Shown in pieces: positions 51,439-60,752 of a stretch of 64,000 nucleotides of DNA (position 1 is the stretch's first letter; each line of letters starts with the position of its first letter). The translations under genes were made by a program, and so were the position numbers. The notes beneath the pieces are model-generated. The model did no database searches, was not told where the DNA came from, and saw nothing but the letters and a program-made list of their open reading frames with translations. This DNA comes from an uncultured Clostridia bacterium (GTDB lineage: Bacteria; Bacillota; Clostridia; Oscillospirales; CAG-272): NCBI GenBank assembly GCA_948466345.1, contig CAOKAC010000007.1:1-64000 (forward strand). Reading direction: 5' to 3'.

Positions 51439-52902
51439 ATGAAAAAGCTAACATCTGCATTGCTCCTGATTTTTAGTTTATTATTTTTGCTGTACCCCGT
51501 ATCCTATGGAATAAACAATTTGAAAGTTATTTTTATCTTTGTTTTTTGCTTATTACTGCTTGTTGCGGCATGTAATAAATGGAAACATAAAATACACTTT
51601 AAAATTGATCCCAAATACTACATTTGGATTGTTTTCATTCTTGCAGCCGCTACACGGCTTGCGGCAGTTTTTGTATTAGAGCCTTATATGACGCAGCTAT
51701 CCGACTTTGAGAGAGCCTTTGAGGCATCTCAAACGATGGACTTTTCTGCGGATTACTATAAGGTATTTTATCACTGGATTCTGCTTCCCTCCATCTTAAA
51801 CGTAATTTATAAAGTATTTGGGGCATCCCAGTTGGTAGCCCTATGCTTTAATGCATTGGTACTGATTGCTTCCTCCATGCTTGTCTACAAAATCGGATGC
51901 TTGCTTTATAAAAATCGGAACTTAGGATTTTTAGGGGCGCTCGTGTATATTTTTTGGCCAGCAAATATTTTATATACCCTGATTCTAACGCCTGAGCATA
52001 TATGCGTTCTCATTTTGCTTACAGTAATGTATTTATTTTTACGAATCGAAAACAGCAATGCTGACCGGTACGGCTTAAAATCTGTAGTCGCCCACGTTGC
52101 AATAGGAATTCTACTGGCTCTTGGCGCCTTCTTTAAAAACTTTTCTCCCGTTTTCTTGATCGGTTTTCTTATCTACTTTGTTATGGTATGTCTGCAAACC
52201 AAACCACCCAAACGCTATTATATAAACAAACTGATCACGATAGTCGTTATTATTCTTTCTTTTGCTGCTGCGCAAAACGTCACGTTTGCTGTTGTGGATC
52301 ATTTGACAGATACCCATGTAGCAAGAAATATTACACCCTGTTATTTAAACGTAGGATTGCGAGACAGCGGAACATACAGCGCAGAAAATTATAACATGTA
52401 CTTCTCAGCTCTGGAAGAAAACAATTTTGACTACAAAGAAACCAATAAGCAGATTCTGGATAAATTATTCACGCAGAAAGAAGCAAACTTGTCTCTGTCC
52501 TTCTTTGACAATAAAGCTAATATTGCCTTTGGTAAAAATTATGCCGGAATGGAAGACTATGCGAGAATGGACTGGCTGAAAGATTCAGTTGATGCCGGAG
52601 AACACTATCGGCTAGGTACGTTCTTCGGAACCATTGTGCAAAGATGCAACAGTTATTATTTTCAAATCATTGTATTTCTAATGGCTATAGGTCTGATCGT
52701 AATGTATCAGAAGCGGGATTTAAAAATATTTTTGCTGTATCTAATTTTCTTTGGTTCCCTGCTTTTGCTTTTGCTGGTAGAAGCGCAGAATCGATACATG
52801 TATGCTATTCAGCCCATTATTTGTATTTTATCTGCTCTGGGACTCCAGTGGTTCTATAATAGATACAAACAAAATCCCACCAAAGTAGAGGTGGAATCAT
52901 AA
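51439..52902 (+). CDS. Polytopic membrane glycosyltransferase-like protein (GT-C fold, family 39-like)
   Basis: A 487-residue protein with about eleven transmembrane helices. The first outer loop contains LEPYMTQLSDFERAFEASQTM (about 77-97), an acidic motif in the position of the catalytic Asp/Glu of GT-C enzymes, and the fold pattern (long first loop, large C-terminal outer domain about 290-405) fits PMT/ArnT-like transferases that use polyprenyl-phosphate sugars. It begins 47 bases after the UbiA-like gene. The acceptor is unknown. Confidence 0.75.
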   Translation: MKKLTSALLLIFSLLFLLYPVSYGINNLKVIFIFVFCLLLLVAACNKWKHKIHFKIDPKYYIWIVFILAAATRLAAVFVLEPYMTQLSDFERAFEASQTMDFSADYYKVFYHWILLPSILNVIYKVFGASQLVALCFNALVLIASSMLVYKIGCLLYKNRNLGFLGALVYIFWPANILYTLILTPEHICVLILLTVMYLFLRIENSNADRYGLKSVVAHVAIGILLALGAFFKNFSPVFLIGFLIYFVMVCLQTKPPKRYYINKLITIVVIILSFAAAQNVTFAVVDHLTDTHVARNITPCYLNVGLRDSGTYSAENYNMYFSALEENNFDYKETNKQILDKLFTQKEANLSLSFFDNKANIAFGKNYAGMEDYARMDWLKDSVDAGEHYRLGTFFGTIVQRCNSYYFQIIVFLMAIGLIVMYQKRDLKIFLLYLIFFGSLLLLLLVEAQNRYMYAIQPIICILSALGLQWFYNRYKQNPTKVEVES

Positions 52903-52939
52903 AAGATGGTTCCCCGTAGATATTTGAAACGAGATTTTT

Positions 52940-53497
52940 ATGAATGTTTATGATTTTGATAAAACAATTTATGACGGTGATAGTACCATAGACTTTTATT
53001 TATATTGCCTGCGCAAGCGACCGAAAATACTTTGCTGTGCTTTTCGGCAATGCCGCGGTATCCTGCTTCACAAAATGCACAAAATTGACACAACCGCCAT
53101 GAAAGAGCAGTTTTTTTCGTTTTTACTTAAACTGGACAATCCCAATGCCCTTGTAGATGCCTTTTGGCAAAAAAAGCAAAAGAAAATAAAGCAGTGGTAT
53201 TTACAAAGAAAAGATGCATCCGATGTGGTTATTTCCGCCTCCCCTGCATTTTTGCTGCTGCCTATTTGTGAAAAGCTGGCTATTACAGAGCCGATTGCAA
53301 CACAGATGGATATCGCTACCGGAAGTATACAAGGTTCCAATTGCAAGGGGGAAGAAAAGGTCCGCAGATTTTACGCCCGATATCCTAATGCAATAATGCA
53401 ACAGTTTTACTCTGATTCTAAAACAGATACCCCCCTGGCCAATCTTGCACAAACAGCATTTTTGGTTCAAGGAAATACACTTCTTCCATGGAAATAA
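52940..53497 (+). CDS. HAD-IB family phosphatase
   Basis: A 185-residue hydrolase. Motif I VYDFDKTIYDGDS (nucleophile Asp5, acid Asp7), motif II VVISASPAFLL (Ser), Lys in CKGEEKVRRF and motif IV FYSDSKTDTPLANLA (Asp pair). This HAD-IB type resembles phosphoserine phosphatase. Following the phosphoribosyltransferase-like gene, it is a good candidate to dephosphorylate polyprenyl-phospho-5-phosphoribose, the step done by a PAP2-type protein in mycobacteria. That role is inferred from context only. Confidence 0.85.
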   Translation: MNVYDFDKTIYDGDSTIDFYLYCLRKRPKILCCAFRQCRGILLHKMHKIDTTAMKEQFFSFLLKLDNPNALVDAFWQKKQKKIKQWYLQRKDASDVVISASPAFLLLPICEKLAITEPIATQMDIATGSIQGSNCKGEEKVRRFYARYPNAIMQQFYSDSKTDTPLANLAQTAFLVQGNTLLPWK

Positions 53498-53504
53498 TAC
53501 TTAC

Positions 53505-53548
53505 AAATAAAAGAAGAACGCAGGATTTCCTGCGTTCTTCTTTTATTT
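53505..53548. terminator. Bidirectional terminator
   Basis: 20-bp near-perfect stem AAATAAAAGAAGAACGCAGG paired with its complement, loop ATT, T tracts on both strands. It ends the rightward prenyl-phosphoribose cluster and the long leftward operon; the stop codon of the leftward membrane-protein gene lies inside it. Confidence 0.9.
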
Positions 53549-54013
53549 GTCTTCCGCGCCCATGGAATTGATCTCCTGCGCCAGAGAAGACAACCGATGT
53601 TCTATTTTTTTCATATCATCCTCGTAAATCGTGCCCTTCAGATATTCTTCCTCTACCCGATCCATCTGCTCCAGCACATCCATCCATTTACTGCGCACAG
53701 CGCTCCAGCGAACAAACTTATGAAGGGATCGGCACAGCACGCCGCCGGCTACAAACCAAGTCAACGTAACCAGCGCAGCATACAGAGCAATGAAACAAAC
53801 AAGACTTATCAATTTTTCATTATCGTAGGCCGCCATCATAAAAGAACATAGCGCAAGGAACAGTATTACTGCGCCAATACAAGTAATCAGCAGCGTCTTT
53901 TTATATTTTTTAGAAAATATGTCTACATGGTCCTGGGCACTGCTGCGCATCTCGTGAAATAGAATGTCCTGGGTCTTTTCTTCTTCACTTCTTGGTTGAT
54001 ACAATCCCTTCAC
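53543..54013 (-). CDS. Two-span membrane protein of unknown function with coiled-coil tail
   Basis: About 156 residues. Two transmembrane helices (about 40-62 and 68-92) sit between a charged N terminus and a helical, acidic C terminus (WMDVLEQMDRVEEEYLKGTIYEDDMKKIEHRLSSLAQEI) likely to form a coiled coil. I prefer the GTG at 54013, just after AAAGGA, because an ATG at 54058 would overlap rsmA; this is not certain. Last gene of the leftward operon. I do not recognise the family. Confidence 0.65.
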   Translation of the reverse strand: MKGLYQPRSEEEKTQDILFHEMRSSAQDHVDIFSKKYKKTLLITCIGAVILFLALCSFMMAAYDNEKLISLVCFIALYAALVTLTWFVAGGVLCRSLHKFVRWSAVRSKWMDVLEQMDRVEEEYLKGTIYEDDMKKIEHRLSSLAQEINSMGAEDK

Positions 54014-54029
54014 GCTTCCTTTCTTATTA

Positions 54030-54962
54030 TTATGTAAGCCGATGTGCCAATGCGACAAACTGCTCTGCCGATAGTTTTTCTCCCCGAATATCAGTCCGCA
54101 AGTTTAAATCCTCCAATGCTGCAGTGACAGCTTCTCTTGTATATACACAAGACAGCGCGTTGACCAATGTTTTTCTCCGTTGCCCAAATCCAAGAGAAAT
54201 TAGTTCTTTAGCTCTCGCAATCAGTGCATCTAATGCCACATCGTCTATGGGCAGCCCGTCTATAACATCTCGTATGCCATTTGGATATAGTTGCACCTGT
54301 ACCACAGACGATGCAACCTTGGGCTGAGGTAAGAAATTGCCTGCTGAAACGGAAAAAAGCTTCTTTGCAGTCCCCGCAAGACAAACCGCTGCAGTAATTG
54401 CTCCATAAGCAGCCGAACCCGCAGGTGCACACAGACGATCCGCTACTTCTGTCTGCACAAGTATAGTTACAGACTGAATTCGAGACGGCTGGGAAGGCTT
54501 TTGCGCCTCTAAAAGTTTCATGAGAATAGGCGTGGTAATATAATACGGAAGGTTTGCACATACATGCACCGCACCACCACCAAACTGCTGCTCCAAAAAT
54601 TCAGGTACATCTAGTTTCATAAAATCTTCATGGATCACCTGCACATTTGTACAGTCCGAAAGGGTCTCATCCAGAAGAGGAATCAATCCCCGGTCAATTT
54701 CCACTGCCGCAACGCGGTCATATAACGCAGAAAGATACCGCGTCATAGCGCCAAGTCCTGGTCCGATTTCCAAGGCATATAGTGGCTGCGTGTAGCCGCC
54801 GTGCCATGCCTCTTTTGGCACAGAAGCTTCCGCGATTTCCTGTGGGATTCTGGAATTGATCAAAAAGTTTTGGCCGAACCCCTTCTTAGGCGCAAGATGA
54901 TATTTTGCAAGAAGTTCTTTCACTACAGCAGGACTGCAGAGATTTTTATCCCACGTCTCCAT
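54030..54962 (-). CDS. rsmA: 16S rRNA (adenine(1518)-N6/adenine(1519)-N6)-dimethyltransferase
   Basis: About 310 residues. KsgA/Dim1 landmarks: APKKGFGQNFLINSRI near residue 25, SAM-binding motif I ALEIGPGLGAMTRYL (about 65-79), VHEDFMKLD-like motif, and the catalytic NLPYYITTPILMKLL (about 135-149). The C-terminal helical domain contains GFGQRRKTLVNAL. It dimethylates two adenines near the 3' end of 16S rRNA. ATG at 54962 is used here; a TTG at 54974 overlapping the previous stop, with GAGGGTG upstream, is an alternative. A middle insertion makes it slightly longer than average. Confidence 0.92.
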   Translation of the reverse strand: METWDKNLCSPAVVKELLAKYHLAPKKGFGQNFLINSRIPQEIAEASVPKEAWHGGYTQPLYALEIGPGLGAMTRYLSALYDRVAAVEIDRGLIPLLDETLSDCTNVQVIHEDFMKLDVPEFLEQQFGGGAVHVCANLPYYITTPILMKLLEAQKPSQPSRIQSVTILVQTEVADRLCAPAGSAAYGAITAAVCLAGTAKKLFSVSAGNFLPQPKVASSVVQVQLYPNGIRDVIDGLPIDDVALDALIARAKELISLGFGQRRKTLVNALSCVYTREAVTAALEDLNLRTDIRGEKLSAEQFVALAHRLT

Positions 54963-54970
54963 ACTACCGC

Positions 54971-55849
54971 TCAAAGCACCCTCACCTGATACCCAGTTTC
55001 AAAGCGTTCTCCCGGCTCTAAATACTTTACATATTTTTTATCGGCCATGTCCGGTGTCTCGTCCAACCCACCCGGCAGTCCATTCCAAGGCTCTAAACAG
55101 ATAAAAGGTGCATTCATTTTTATCGGCGTCCAAAATCCAATAGCGTCAAAAGATGCAAAGTCAAACTGGATACCATGACCGGTAGTTCTGTTGACAAGCT
55201 GCAGACTTTTCTGCGGAAGATTTTCCACTACAATGGCATCATCGTCATAATCGCTGTATCGCAGCGGCAATTCGTTATTTTGAATTACATCCAAAGCTGG
55301 AGAAGTAGGATCCATGTAGCCGCTCCCCGGTTCTGTTACATGCGCTACCGCTCCGGCGGCATCCGCAAATCGGATACTGTAATCAGAAAATTGCTCTCCC
55401 ACACGCAAAGGACAGTTGAAACCGGGATGTCCGCCGATACAAAACGGCATTTTTTTTATGTCTGTATTGGTTACGCGGTATGTGGTAGAAAATCCATCGT
55501 CCGTCACCTGATGGATGATTTCTAAAGTAAAATCATAGGGATATGCCTGTTTACTGTCCGCACTTTGCTTAAGCTGAAATACAACATAATCCGGCGCTAC
55601 CTGTACCGGCGTATACTCCGCCTTTCTAGCAATTCCGTGCTTTGGCATTGGATAGGAGATTCCATCCAGAATGACGCGATCCTCTTTTGCCCTGCATACA
55701 ACAGGAAACAGGCAAGGCGCCTGTCCGCTCCAATATCTGCTGTCTCCCTGCCATACATATTCGATTTCCTGATGCTGAAAAGAAGTCAGTTCACCGCCTT
55801 GGGTGCTGCAGGCAGCCACAGCGCCTCCCTTTTGTATCGTAAAGGTCAT
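54971..55849 (-). CDS. Aldose 1-epimerase family protein
   Basis: A 292-residue beta-sandwich protein of the galactose-mutarotase superfamily (LacX/YeaD-like branch). Segments: WQGDSRYWSGQAPCLFPVVCRAK near residue 33, the catalytic-type His in MPKHGIAR and GGHPGFNCPL, and FICLEPWNGLPGG with the acidic residue near the C terminus. It would interconvert anomers of a sugar or sugar phosphate. It starts 17 bases after glyQS and ends against rsmA. Confidence 0.87.
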   Translation of the reverse strand: MTFTIQKGGAVAACSTQGGELTSFQHQEIEYVWQGDSRYWSGQAPCLFPVVCRAKEDRVILDGISYPMPKHGIARKAEYTPVQVAPDYVVFQLKQSADSKQAYPYDFTLEIIHQVTDDGFSTTYRVTNTDIKKMPFCIGGHPGFNCPLRVGEQFSDYSIRFADAAGAVAHVTEPGSGYMDPTSPALDVIQNNELPLRYSDYDDDAIVVENLPQKSLQLVNRTTGHGIQFDFASFDAIGFWTPIKMNAPFICLEPWNGLPGGLDETPDMADKKYVKYLEPGERFETGYQVRVL

Positions 55850-55866
55850 TGTAGAATCCCCTTTTC

Positions 55867-57273
55867 TTAAAATGCAAGTTTCTCTGCTAAATAGGCGTTT
55901 AAATCAGCAATTGCAACCCGCTCTTGCTCCATAGAATCTCGCTCACGTACGGTAACGCAGCCATCCGTTTCCGAATCAAAATCGTAGGTAATGCAGAAAG
56001 GTGTGCCAATTTCGTCCTGCCGGCGATACCGCTTCCCAATAGAACCTGTTTCATCAAATTCAATGCGGTATGCTTTTGCCAGTTGTGCATAGACTTCTTC
56101 TGCTTTTTCTGTAAGTTTTTTAGAAAGCGGAAGCACTGCGGCCTTGATAGGTGCCAACGCAGGATGCAGGTGGAGTACAACACGAGTATCGTTCTTCTCT
56201 GCGTCTACCACTTCCTCATCATATGCATCAATCAAAAAAGCAAGGGCCACACGATCTGCACCAAGAGACGGTTCGATTACATAAGGAATATATTTTTCAC
56301 CGGATTCTGGATCAAAATACTCCATCGATTCACCGGATTCGTTTTGATGCGCTTTCAGGTCAAAATCCGTTCTGTCAGCAATTCCCCATAGTTCTCCCCA
56401 GCCAAAGGGAAATAGATATTCAAAGTCAGTTGTGGCGTTAGAATAATGACTCAATTCCGCCTGTTCATGATCCCGCAGACGCAAATTTTCATCGGTAAGG
56501 CCAAGAGAAAGAAGAAACTGATGACAGTATTCCTTCCAAAAAGCAAACCATTCTAAATCTTCTCCGGGTTTGCAGAAAAATTCTAATTCCATCTGCTCAA
56601 ACTCTCTGGTTCGAAAGGTAAAGTTTCCGGGAGTGATCTCATTACGAAAACTTTTCCCTACTTGGCAAATACCGAAAGGCATTTTCTTTCTGGCCGTACG
56701 CTGCACGTTTTTGAAGTTTACAAAAATTCCCTGCGCTGTCTCCGGGCGCAAATATAATTCCGTAGAAGAATCCTCTGTAACGCCCTGAAAAGTTTTAAAC
56801 ATCATATTGAATTTACGTATATCTGTAAAATCGCACTTGCCGCAGCCTGGACATACAATTCCCTTTTCACGGATATATGCGGTCATTTCTTCATTTGAAA
56901 GAGCGTCCGCAACCATTTCAATTCCCTGCGCTGCATTCCAGTCATCAATTAATTTATCTGCCCGATGCCGCATTTTACAAGCTTTGCAATCAATCAGCGG
57001 ATCGTTAAAATTTACCACATGGCCGGATGCCACCCATGTTTTAGGGTTCATCAAAATAGCCGCGTCCAGTCCTACATTATATTTGCATTCCTGAACAAAC
57101 TTTTTCCACCATGCCTTTTTTACATTGTTTTTATATTCGACCCCCAGCGGGCCGTAGTCCCATGCATTTGCAAGACCTCCGTATATTTCAGACCCGGCAT
57201 ATACAAATCCCCTGTTTTTACAGAGCGCTACAATTTTTTCCATTGTTTTTTCGCTGTTTTTCATTCGTGCCAT
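55867..57273 (-). CDS. glyQS: Glycyl-tRNA synthetase, homodimeric type
   Basis: About 468 residues, class II. Motif 2 is in [30 protein letters not shown] region (split motifs [16 protein letters not shown]) and motif 3 in [13 protein letters not shown]. The single-chain alpha2 form carries a [13 protein letters not shown] / [11 protein letters not shown] insert likely to bind zinc. ATG at 57273 has AAAGGA at eight bases. It is embedded in an envelope operon with no T-box leader visible in the 37-base gap upstream. Confidence 0.95.
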   Translation of the reverse strand: MARMKNSEKTMEKIVALCKNRGFVYAGSEIYGGLANAWDYGPLGVEYKNNVKKAWWKKFVQECKYNVGLDAAILMNPKTWVASGHVVNFNDPLIDCKACKMRHRADKLIDDWNAAQGIEMVADALSNEEMTAYIREKGIVCPGCGKCDFTDIRKFNMMFKTFQGVTEDSSTELYLRPETAQGIFVNFKNVQRTARKKMPFGICQVGKSFRNEITPGNFTFRTREFEQMELEFFCKPGEDLEWFAFWKEYCHQFLLSLGLTDENLRLRDHEQAELSHYSNATTDFEYLFPFGWGELWGIADRTDFDLKAHQNESGESMEYFDPESGEKYIPYVIEPSLGADRVALAFLIDAYDEEVVDAEKNDTRVVLHLHPALAPIKAAVLPLSKKLTEKAEEVYAQLAKAYRIEFDETGSIGKRYRRQDEIGTPFCITYDFDSETDGCVTVRERDSMEQERVAIADLNAYLAEKLAF

Positions 57274-57310
57274 GAAGCTGTTTCCTTTCGTCCTTTGTTC
57301 CAAATAAAAT

Positions 57311-58480
57311 TCATCTGTATTTATAAAAATATTGCACTGCGCCTTCGACATCCGGATTGTAATACGCTCCCTGAGATCCCTTCACAGGAACAAACCGGCC
57401 CGGATATACAAGCGTTTGTACTTCTAGCCAGGAATATGCCTGTATTACCTCAGCCGCATCTTTTACAACGGATTGATCCAAACTACTTTCCCGAAATTTA
57501 TTTTTTAACCCTTCATAATAGGAAAGCAAACCGCTTTCTGATGTTTTTGACAGATTTTTCAAAACACCCTGGGCAAAACTTTGCAGAATTGTCATTTCAT
57601 CTCCTACACCATCTGTATAATCACTATACAGCAGTGCCGCTTCCAACTTAGCGGACAGCTTTACAACGTCTGTCTTTTCCAGTTCTACCTTATATACCGG
57701 AGCATCTTCAGATGCTGCCTCATCTTCCTCTGTATCAGACTGCTGGGGAGGCTTTGACACATATAGGGGGCCGTTAGAATAAATGTCTACTGGTATTTTA
57801 CAATCTATTCCACCAATCACATTGGCCAAAGATACAAGATCCGTACAGTTCAGCACGGTATATTGATCCACCGTCATGCCTGTAAGTCCTTCCACCTTTG
57901 CCTTTAAGAAATCCATTCCAAAATAAGAATATATTTCACTTAAATTATAGTCACCCGAACCAGTTTCCACTCTGGTGATAGGCGGAATAGCCATAACCGT
58001 GTATTCCCGCAAATTTACATTAGCATGAACGAGTACAATACCTGCCGTTCCAACATATCGGTAGTTTTTCCCTAACAGTCCAAACGCATCTTCTTCATCT
58101 ATATTTTTAATCTCATTTTTATCTGGGAAATAATCATAAACGGAAGGACGTTTATCCGTAATCACCATGAGCCACGTAAAAGAAGAGCCTGAAAGCTCTC
58201 TTGTAAAACGCTCATCCTGCTTTTCTCCAGAAGGGTTTGTGGTCTCCACTGGAGTAAGCACATCGCTCAAATCCTTTGCCCCGTCTCCAGTAAACACATC
58301 ACAAACTGTATTTGCAACAAAACGAGCCGCAAAAATTGCCACGATTCCAAGAATTACAAATGAAATACCTAGGGTAATTCCAAAGTTACGCAGATTCCGA
58401 ATCTGTGCGCCGCCTTTTTTAGGCGTGCTCTGCTGCTGGTCGGTCGCAGCATCTTTTTTCATTAGTTTTTTTTCATTCAA
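57311..58480 (-). CDS. Divergent LytR-CpsA-Psr (LCP) family protein
   Basis: A 389-residue membrane-anchored protein. Cytoplasmic N terminus, one transmembrane helix (about 34-58), then an extracytoplasmic LCP-like domain: [33 protein letters not shown] and [36 protein letters not shown] are the clearest matches. LCP enzymes move lipid-linked glycans onto peptidoglycan. The usual PRDT arginine motif reads IPPITRV and the first RSD motif is missing, so catalysis may be altered. TTG start at 58480 overlaps the previous stop (TTGA) with AAAGGTGAG nine bases upstream. Confidence 0.75.
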   Translation of the reverse strand: MNEKKLMKKDAATDQQQSTPKKGGAQIRNLRNFGITLGISFVILGIVAIFAARFVANTVCDVFTGDGAKDLSDVLTPVETTNPSGEKQDERFTRELSGSSFTWLMVITDKRPSVYDYFPDKNEIKNIDEEDAFGLLGKNYRYVGTAGIVLVHANVNLREYTVMAIPPITRVETGSGDYNLSEIYSYFGMDFLKAKVEGLTGMTVDQYTVLNCTDLVSLANVIGGIDCKIPVDIYSNGPLYVSKPPQQSDTEEDEAASEDAPVYKVELEKTDVVKLSAKLEAALLYSDYTDGVGDEMTILQSFAQGVLKNLSKTSESGLLSYYEGLKNKFRESSLDQSVVKDAAEVIQAYSWLEVQTLVYPGRFVPVKGSQGAYYNPDVEGAVQYFYKYR

Positions 58481-58980
58481 TTTTGCACACTCACCTTTGA
58501 TATATCTGTAATCAAAATCTCTGCCGTCATTTCCGTGCTATAAACTGTAAGGGGCATATTAGCAGCCAAATACATCTTATCCTCCAGCATAAATCCCCGC
58601 TCTGTCATAACGCCTTCCACTTTTGCAGTTCCTTTTACATCTACACGGCCACTGGAATTATAACTGGCCACGTATTGGCCGTTTTCATCCTCCAGATACT
58701 CTCGTGTGGGAGTAAATACAGCATCGCCAGTAAGTGAACCAAACGGAGTTCCATCTTCTAAGTAATACTCCATTCCCTCACTGAAATAATCGCTGTACTC
58801 ACTGCGCATATCCGTTATCACATATGAAATCAGGTATTCCCCCGGCGCTTCCTTAGTAAATATACTACGCTCTCCTGCCGCAATGCGAATTCCGATGCCT
58901 GCGACACACATCAACAAAAGCAGCCACAAAAACACGTCCGCAGCTGAATATTGCCGCAGCTTCTTCGCTTTCTTTTTCAT
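58477..58980 (-). CDS. DUF4330-like membrane-anchored protein (copy 1)
   Basis: A 167-residue protein with a basic N terminus (MKKKAKKLRQYS), one transmembrane helix (about 15-33) and a beta-rich extracytoplasmic part. It shares size, topology and style (DVFLWLLLLMCVAGIGIRI; TGDAVFTPTREYL; TERGFMLEDKMYLAANMPL) with the protein encoded at 60272, and both resemble DUF4330. Found between WecA-like and LCP-like genes, it probably belongs to the same glycan machinery; its function is unknown. Confidence 0.72.
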   Translation of the reverse strand: MKKKAKKLRQYSAADVFLWLLLLMCVAGIGIRIAAGERSIFTKEAPGEYLISYVITDMRSEYSDYFSEGMEYYLEDGTPFGSLTGDAVFTPTREYLEDENGQYVASYNSSGRVDVKGTAKVEGVMTERGFMLEDKMYLAANMPLTVYSTEMTAEILITDISKVSVQN

Positions 58981-59031
58981 AAATAGTCTTTGATCCTGCC
59001 TTTCTCTAAAACTTACGGCAAATTGCGCCTG

Positions 59032-60207
59032 TTACTTAGATTGTTTTTCCTGATCGGCTATTCCGTCTTCTTCCGTCTCCTTTAATTCCATTGTTTCCTT
59101 AGACTCCTGTATGGCTTTGGCTTCTTCCAACCGCTTTTCGCTGATATGTTCAGCCAATCCGGACAAAATTCTGGTGCTGGGTTTACGCAGACACAAGAAA
59201 TTAAGGACCAAAACCACAATTGCTGCCACAGCTATAATCATACTCTTCCATGCACGCGATTCATGGAACATTGCGTCGGTATACGTGACAGCTACCAGCC
59301 CCATAATCCCACTGATTGCGTATAGTAGGCGCACTGCTTCTTTATGGGTAAATCCCATATCTACAAGCTTGTGATGGAGATGCCCCCGGTCTGGATGGAA
59401 AGGACTTTGTTTATGGATCAGACGCCGTCCAATCGCTACCAACGTATCCATCAAAGGAAGGGCAAAAATGGACAGTGGAACCAGGAAAGACAATACTGTA
59501 TGCAGTTTAAATACACCCTGCACCGATATAATTGCCAATGTGTATCCCAAAAACAGCGCTCCAGTGTCGCCCATAAATATGCTGGCAGGATTTTTATTAT
59601 ACGGTAAAAATCCTCCGCAAGAGCCTACAAGAATGGCGGTGATAAGTGCCGAGGTCATGTCGCCGGTAATCAAAACTACACCTAAAATGGAGAGAGAAGT
59701 AATCGCACTAACCCCGCAGGCAAGACCGTCTAATCCATCAATCAAGTTAATAGCGTTAGAGAGCCCTACAATCCAGAAAAGCGTGATAGGAATAGCAAAC
59801 ATTCCAAATTCAATGACCGTGCCAAACATGGTCACTTGATCAATGACAACACCAAAGCACACAGCGACTCCCGCTGCACAAATCTGCACAAGCAGCTTGA
59901 GCAGCGCGGAAAGACGGAGTATATCATCTAAAATTCCCAAAATAACCAAAATCGCGCCGCCAGTCCAAATAGCAAACAACTCTGCAGAAAAATCACAGAA
60001 CACCAGCGTAGATACAGTAAAGCCGATGAATATACCCAGCCCCCCGATGCGAGGAGTAGGCTTTTTATGCATTCTGCGGGCATCTGTTGGAATATCAACC
60101 GCTCCGATACGAAAAGCCAGCAGGCGCACAGGCGGAGTAACGGTATACGAAATCAGCGCCGCACAAACCACGGCAACAATTGCAAATATAGTGGATGTAA
60201 GATTCAT
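59032..60207 (-). CDS. WecA/TagO-like polyprenyl-phosphate N-acetylhexosamine-1-phosphate transferase
   Basis: About 391 residues, roughly ten transmembrane helices. Family motifs: DARRMHKKPTPRIGGLGIF (about 45-63), LGILDDILRLSALLKLLVQ (DD pair), NAINLIDGLDGLACGVS (about 160-176), FLPYNKNPASIFMGDTGALFLG and HPDRGHLHHKLVDMG. It starts a lipid-linked glycan by putting HexNAc-1-P on undecaprenyl phosphate. GGAG precedes ATG at 60207. The Lys/Glu-rich C-terminal tail (about 355-391) is unusual. The TagA-like enzyme at 15796 could act on its product. Confidence 0.92.
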   Translation of the reverse strand: MNLTSTIFAIVAVVCAALISYTVTPPVRLLAFRIGAVDIPTDARRMHKKPTPRIGGLGIFIGFTVSTLVFCDFSAELFAIWTGGAILVILGILDDILRLSALLKLLVQICAAGVAVCFGVVIDQVTMFGTVIEFGMFAIPITLFWIVGLSNAINLIDGLDGLACGVSAITSLSILGVVLITGDMTSALITAILVGSCGGFLPYNKNPASIFMGDTGALFLGYTLAIISVQGVFKLHTVLSFLVPLSIFALPLMDTLVAIGRRLIHKQSPFHPDRGHLHHKLVDMGFTHKEAVRLLYAISGIMGLVAVTYTDAMFHESRAWKSMIIAVAAIVVLVLNFLCLRKPSTRILSGLAEHISEKRLEEAKAIQESKETMELKETEEDGIADQEKQSK

Positions 60208-60271
60208 AACAGCTCCAATCTGCCCAGTAGGCAAAAACACATGAAAAGGTTGGACTTGTCCGCGTCCGCTC

Positions 60272-60739
60272 CTATTCGATCACATTAACACTGATGCACT
60301 GCGCTTCACAGTACAATTCGGGAAACTGCACAGCCAACGACATCCCTGACTGAATGGAATGTCCGCCAACGATATACCCTGTATTGGTCTGCACCGCGTC
60401 CGCTTCTATGGTCACATATAGCATACTGTGCTCTTCCATTTCCGTATGAACGGGGTTTCCCGCTTTATCCGTCCCTTTAAAATAGGCAGGGGCCGTAGAA
60501 ACACCAGTGACAATGCCAATTTCCCGTTTATCATTATAGGAAAACGCTGGACTTTCAGGCGTAACCTTGCTGCAAAAATCTGTCTGTATTTGCGGCACCT
60601 CCAGCACATAACGAATCCGTACATTTTCCTGACCGCCGGGATAAATTACAATCCGGTAACCCCCTGCGGCTAAAATAGCAAGGACTGCAAGCAGAATAAC
60701 AAAATCGATAATATTGGGTTTTCGTTTTCTCTCCTGCAT
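60272..60739 (-). CDS. DUF4330-like membrane-anchored protein (copy 2)
   Basis: A 155-residue protein: short basic N terminus (MQERKRKPN), transmembrane helix (about 10-28), then a beta-rich extracytoplasmic domain (RIRYVLEVPQIQTDF; EIGIVTGVSTAPAYF; YIVGGHSIQSGMSLAVQFPEL). Similar in layout to the protein encoded at 58477. It lies 13 bases after the Wzy-like gene and before the WecA-like gene. Confidence 0.7.
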   Translation of the reverse strand: MQERKRKPNIIDFVILLAVLAILAAGGYRIVIYPGGQENVRIRYVLEVPQIQTDFCSKVTPESPAFSYNDKREIGIVTGVSTAPAYFKGTDKAGNPVHTEMEEHSMLYVTIEADAVQTNTGYIVGGHSIQSGMSLAVQFPELYCEAQCISVNVIE

Positions 60740-60752
60740 CGCGCATATCCTC

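Noticed and set aside
57274..57310. T-box riboswitch before glyQS or lysK
   Set aside because: Gaps of about 30-40 bases are far too short, and no T-box sequence (TGGNACCGCG) is present.
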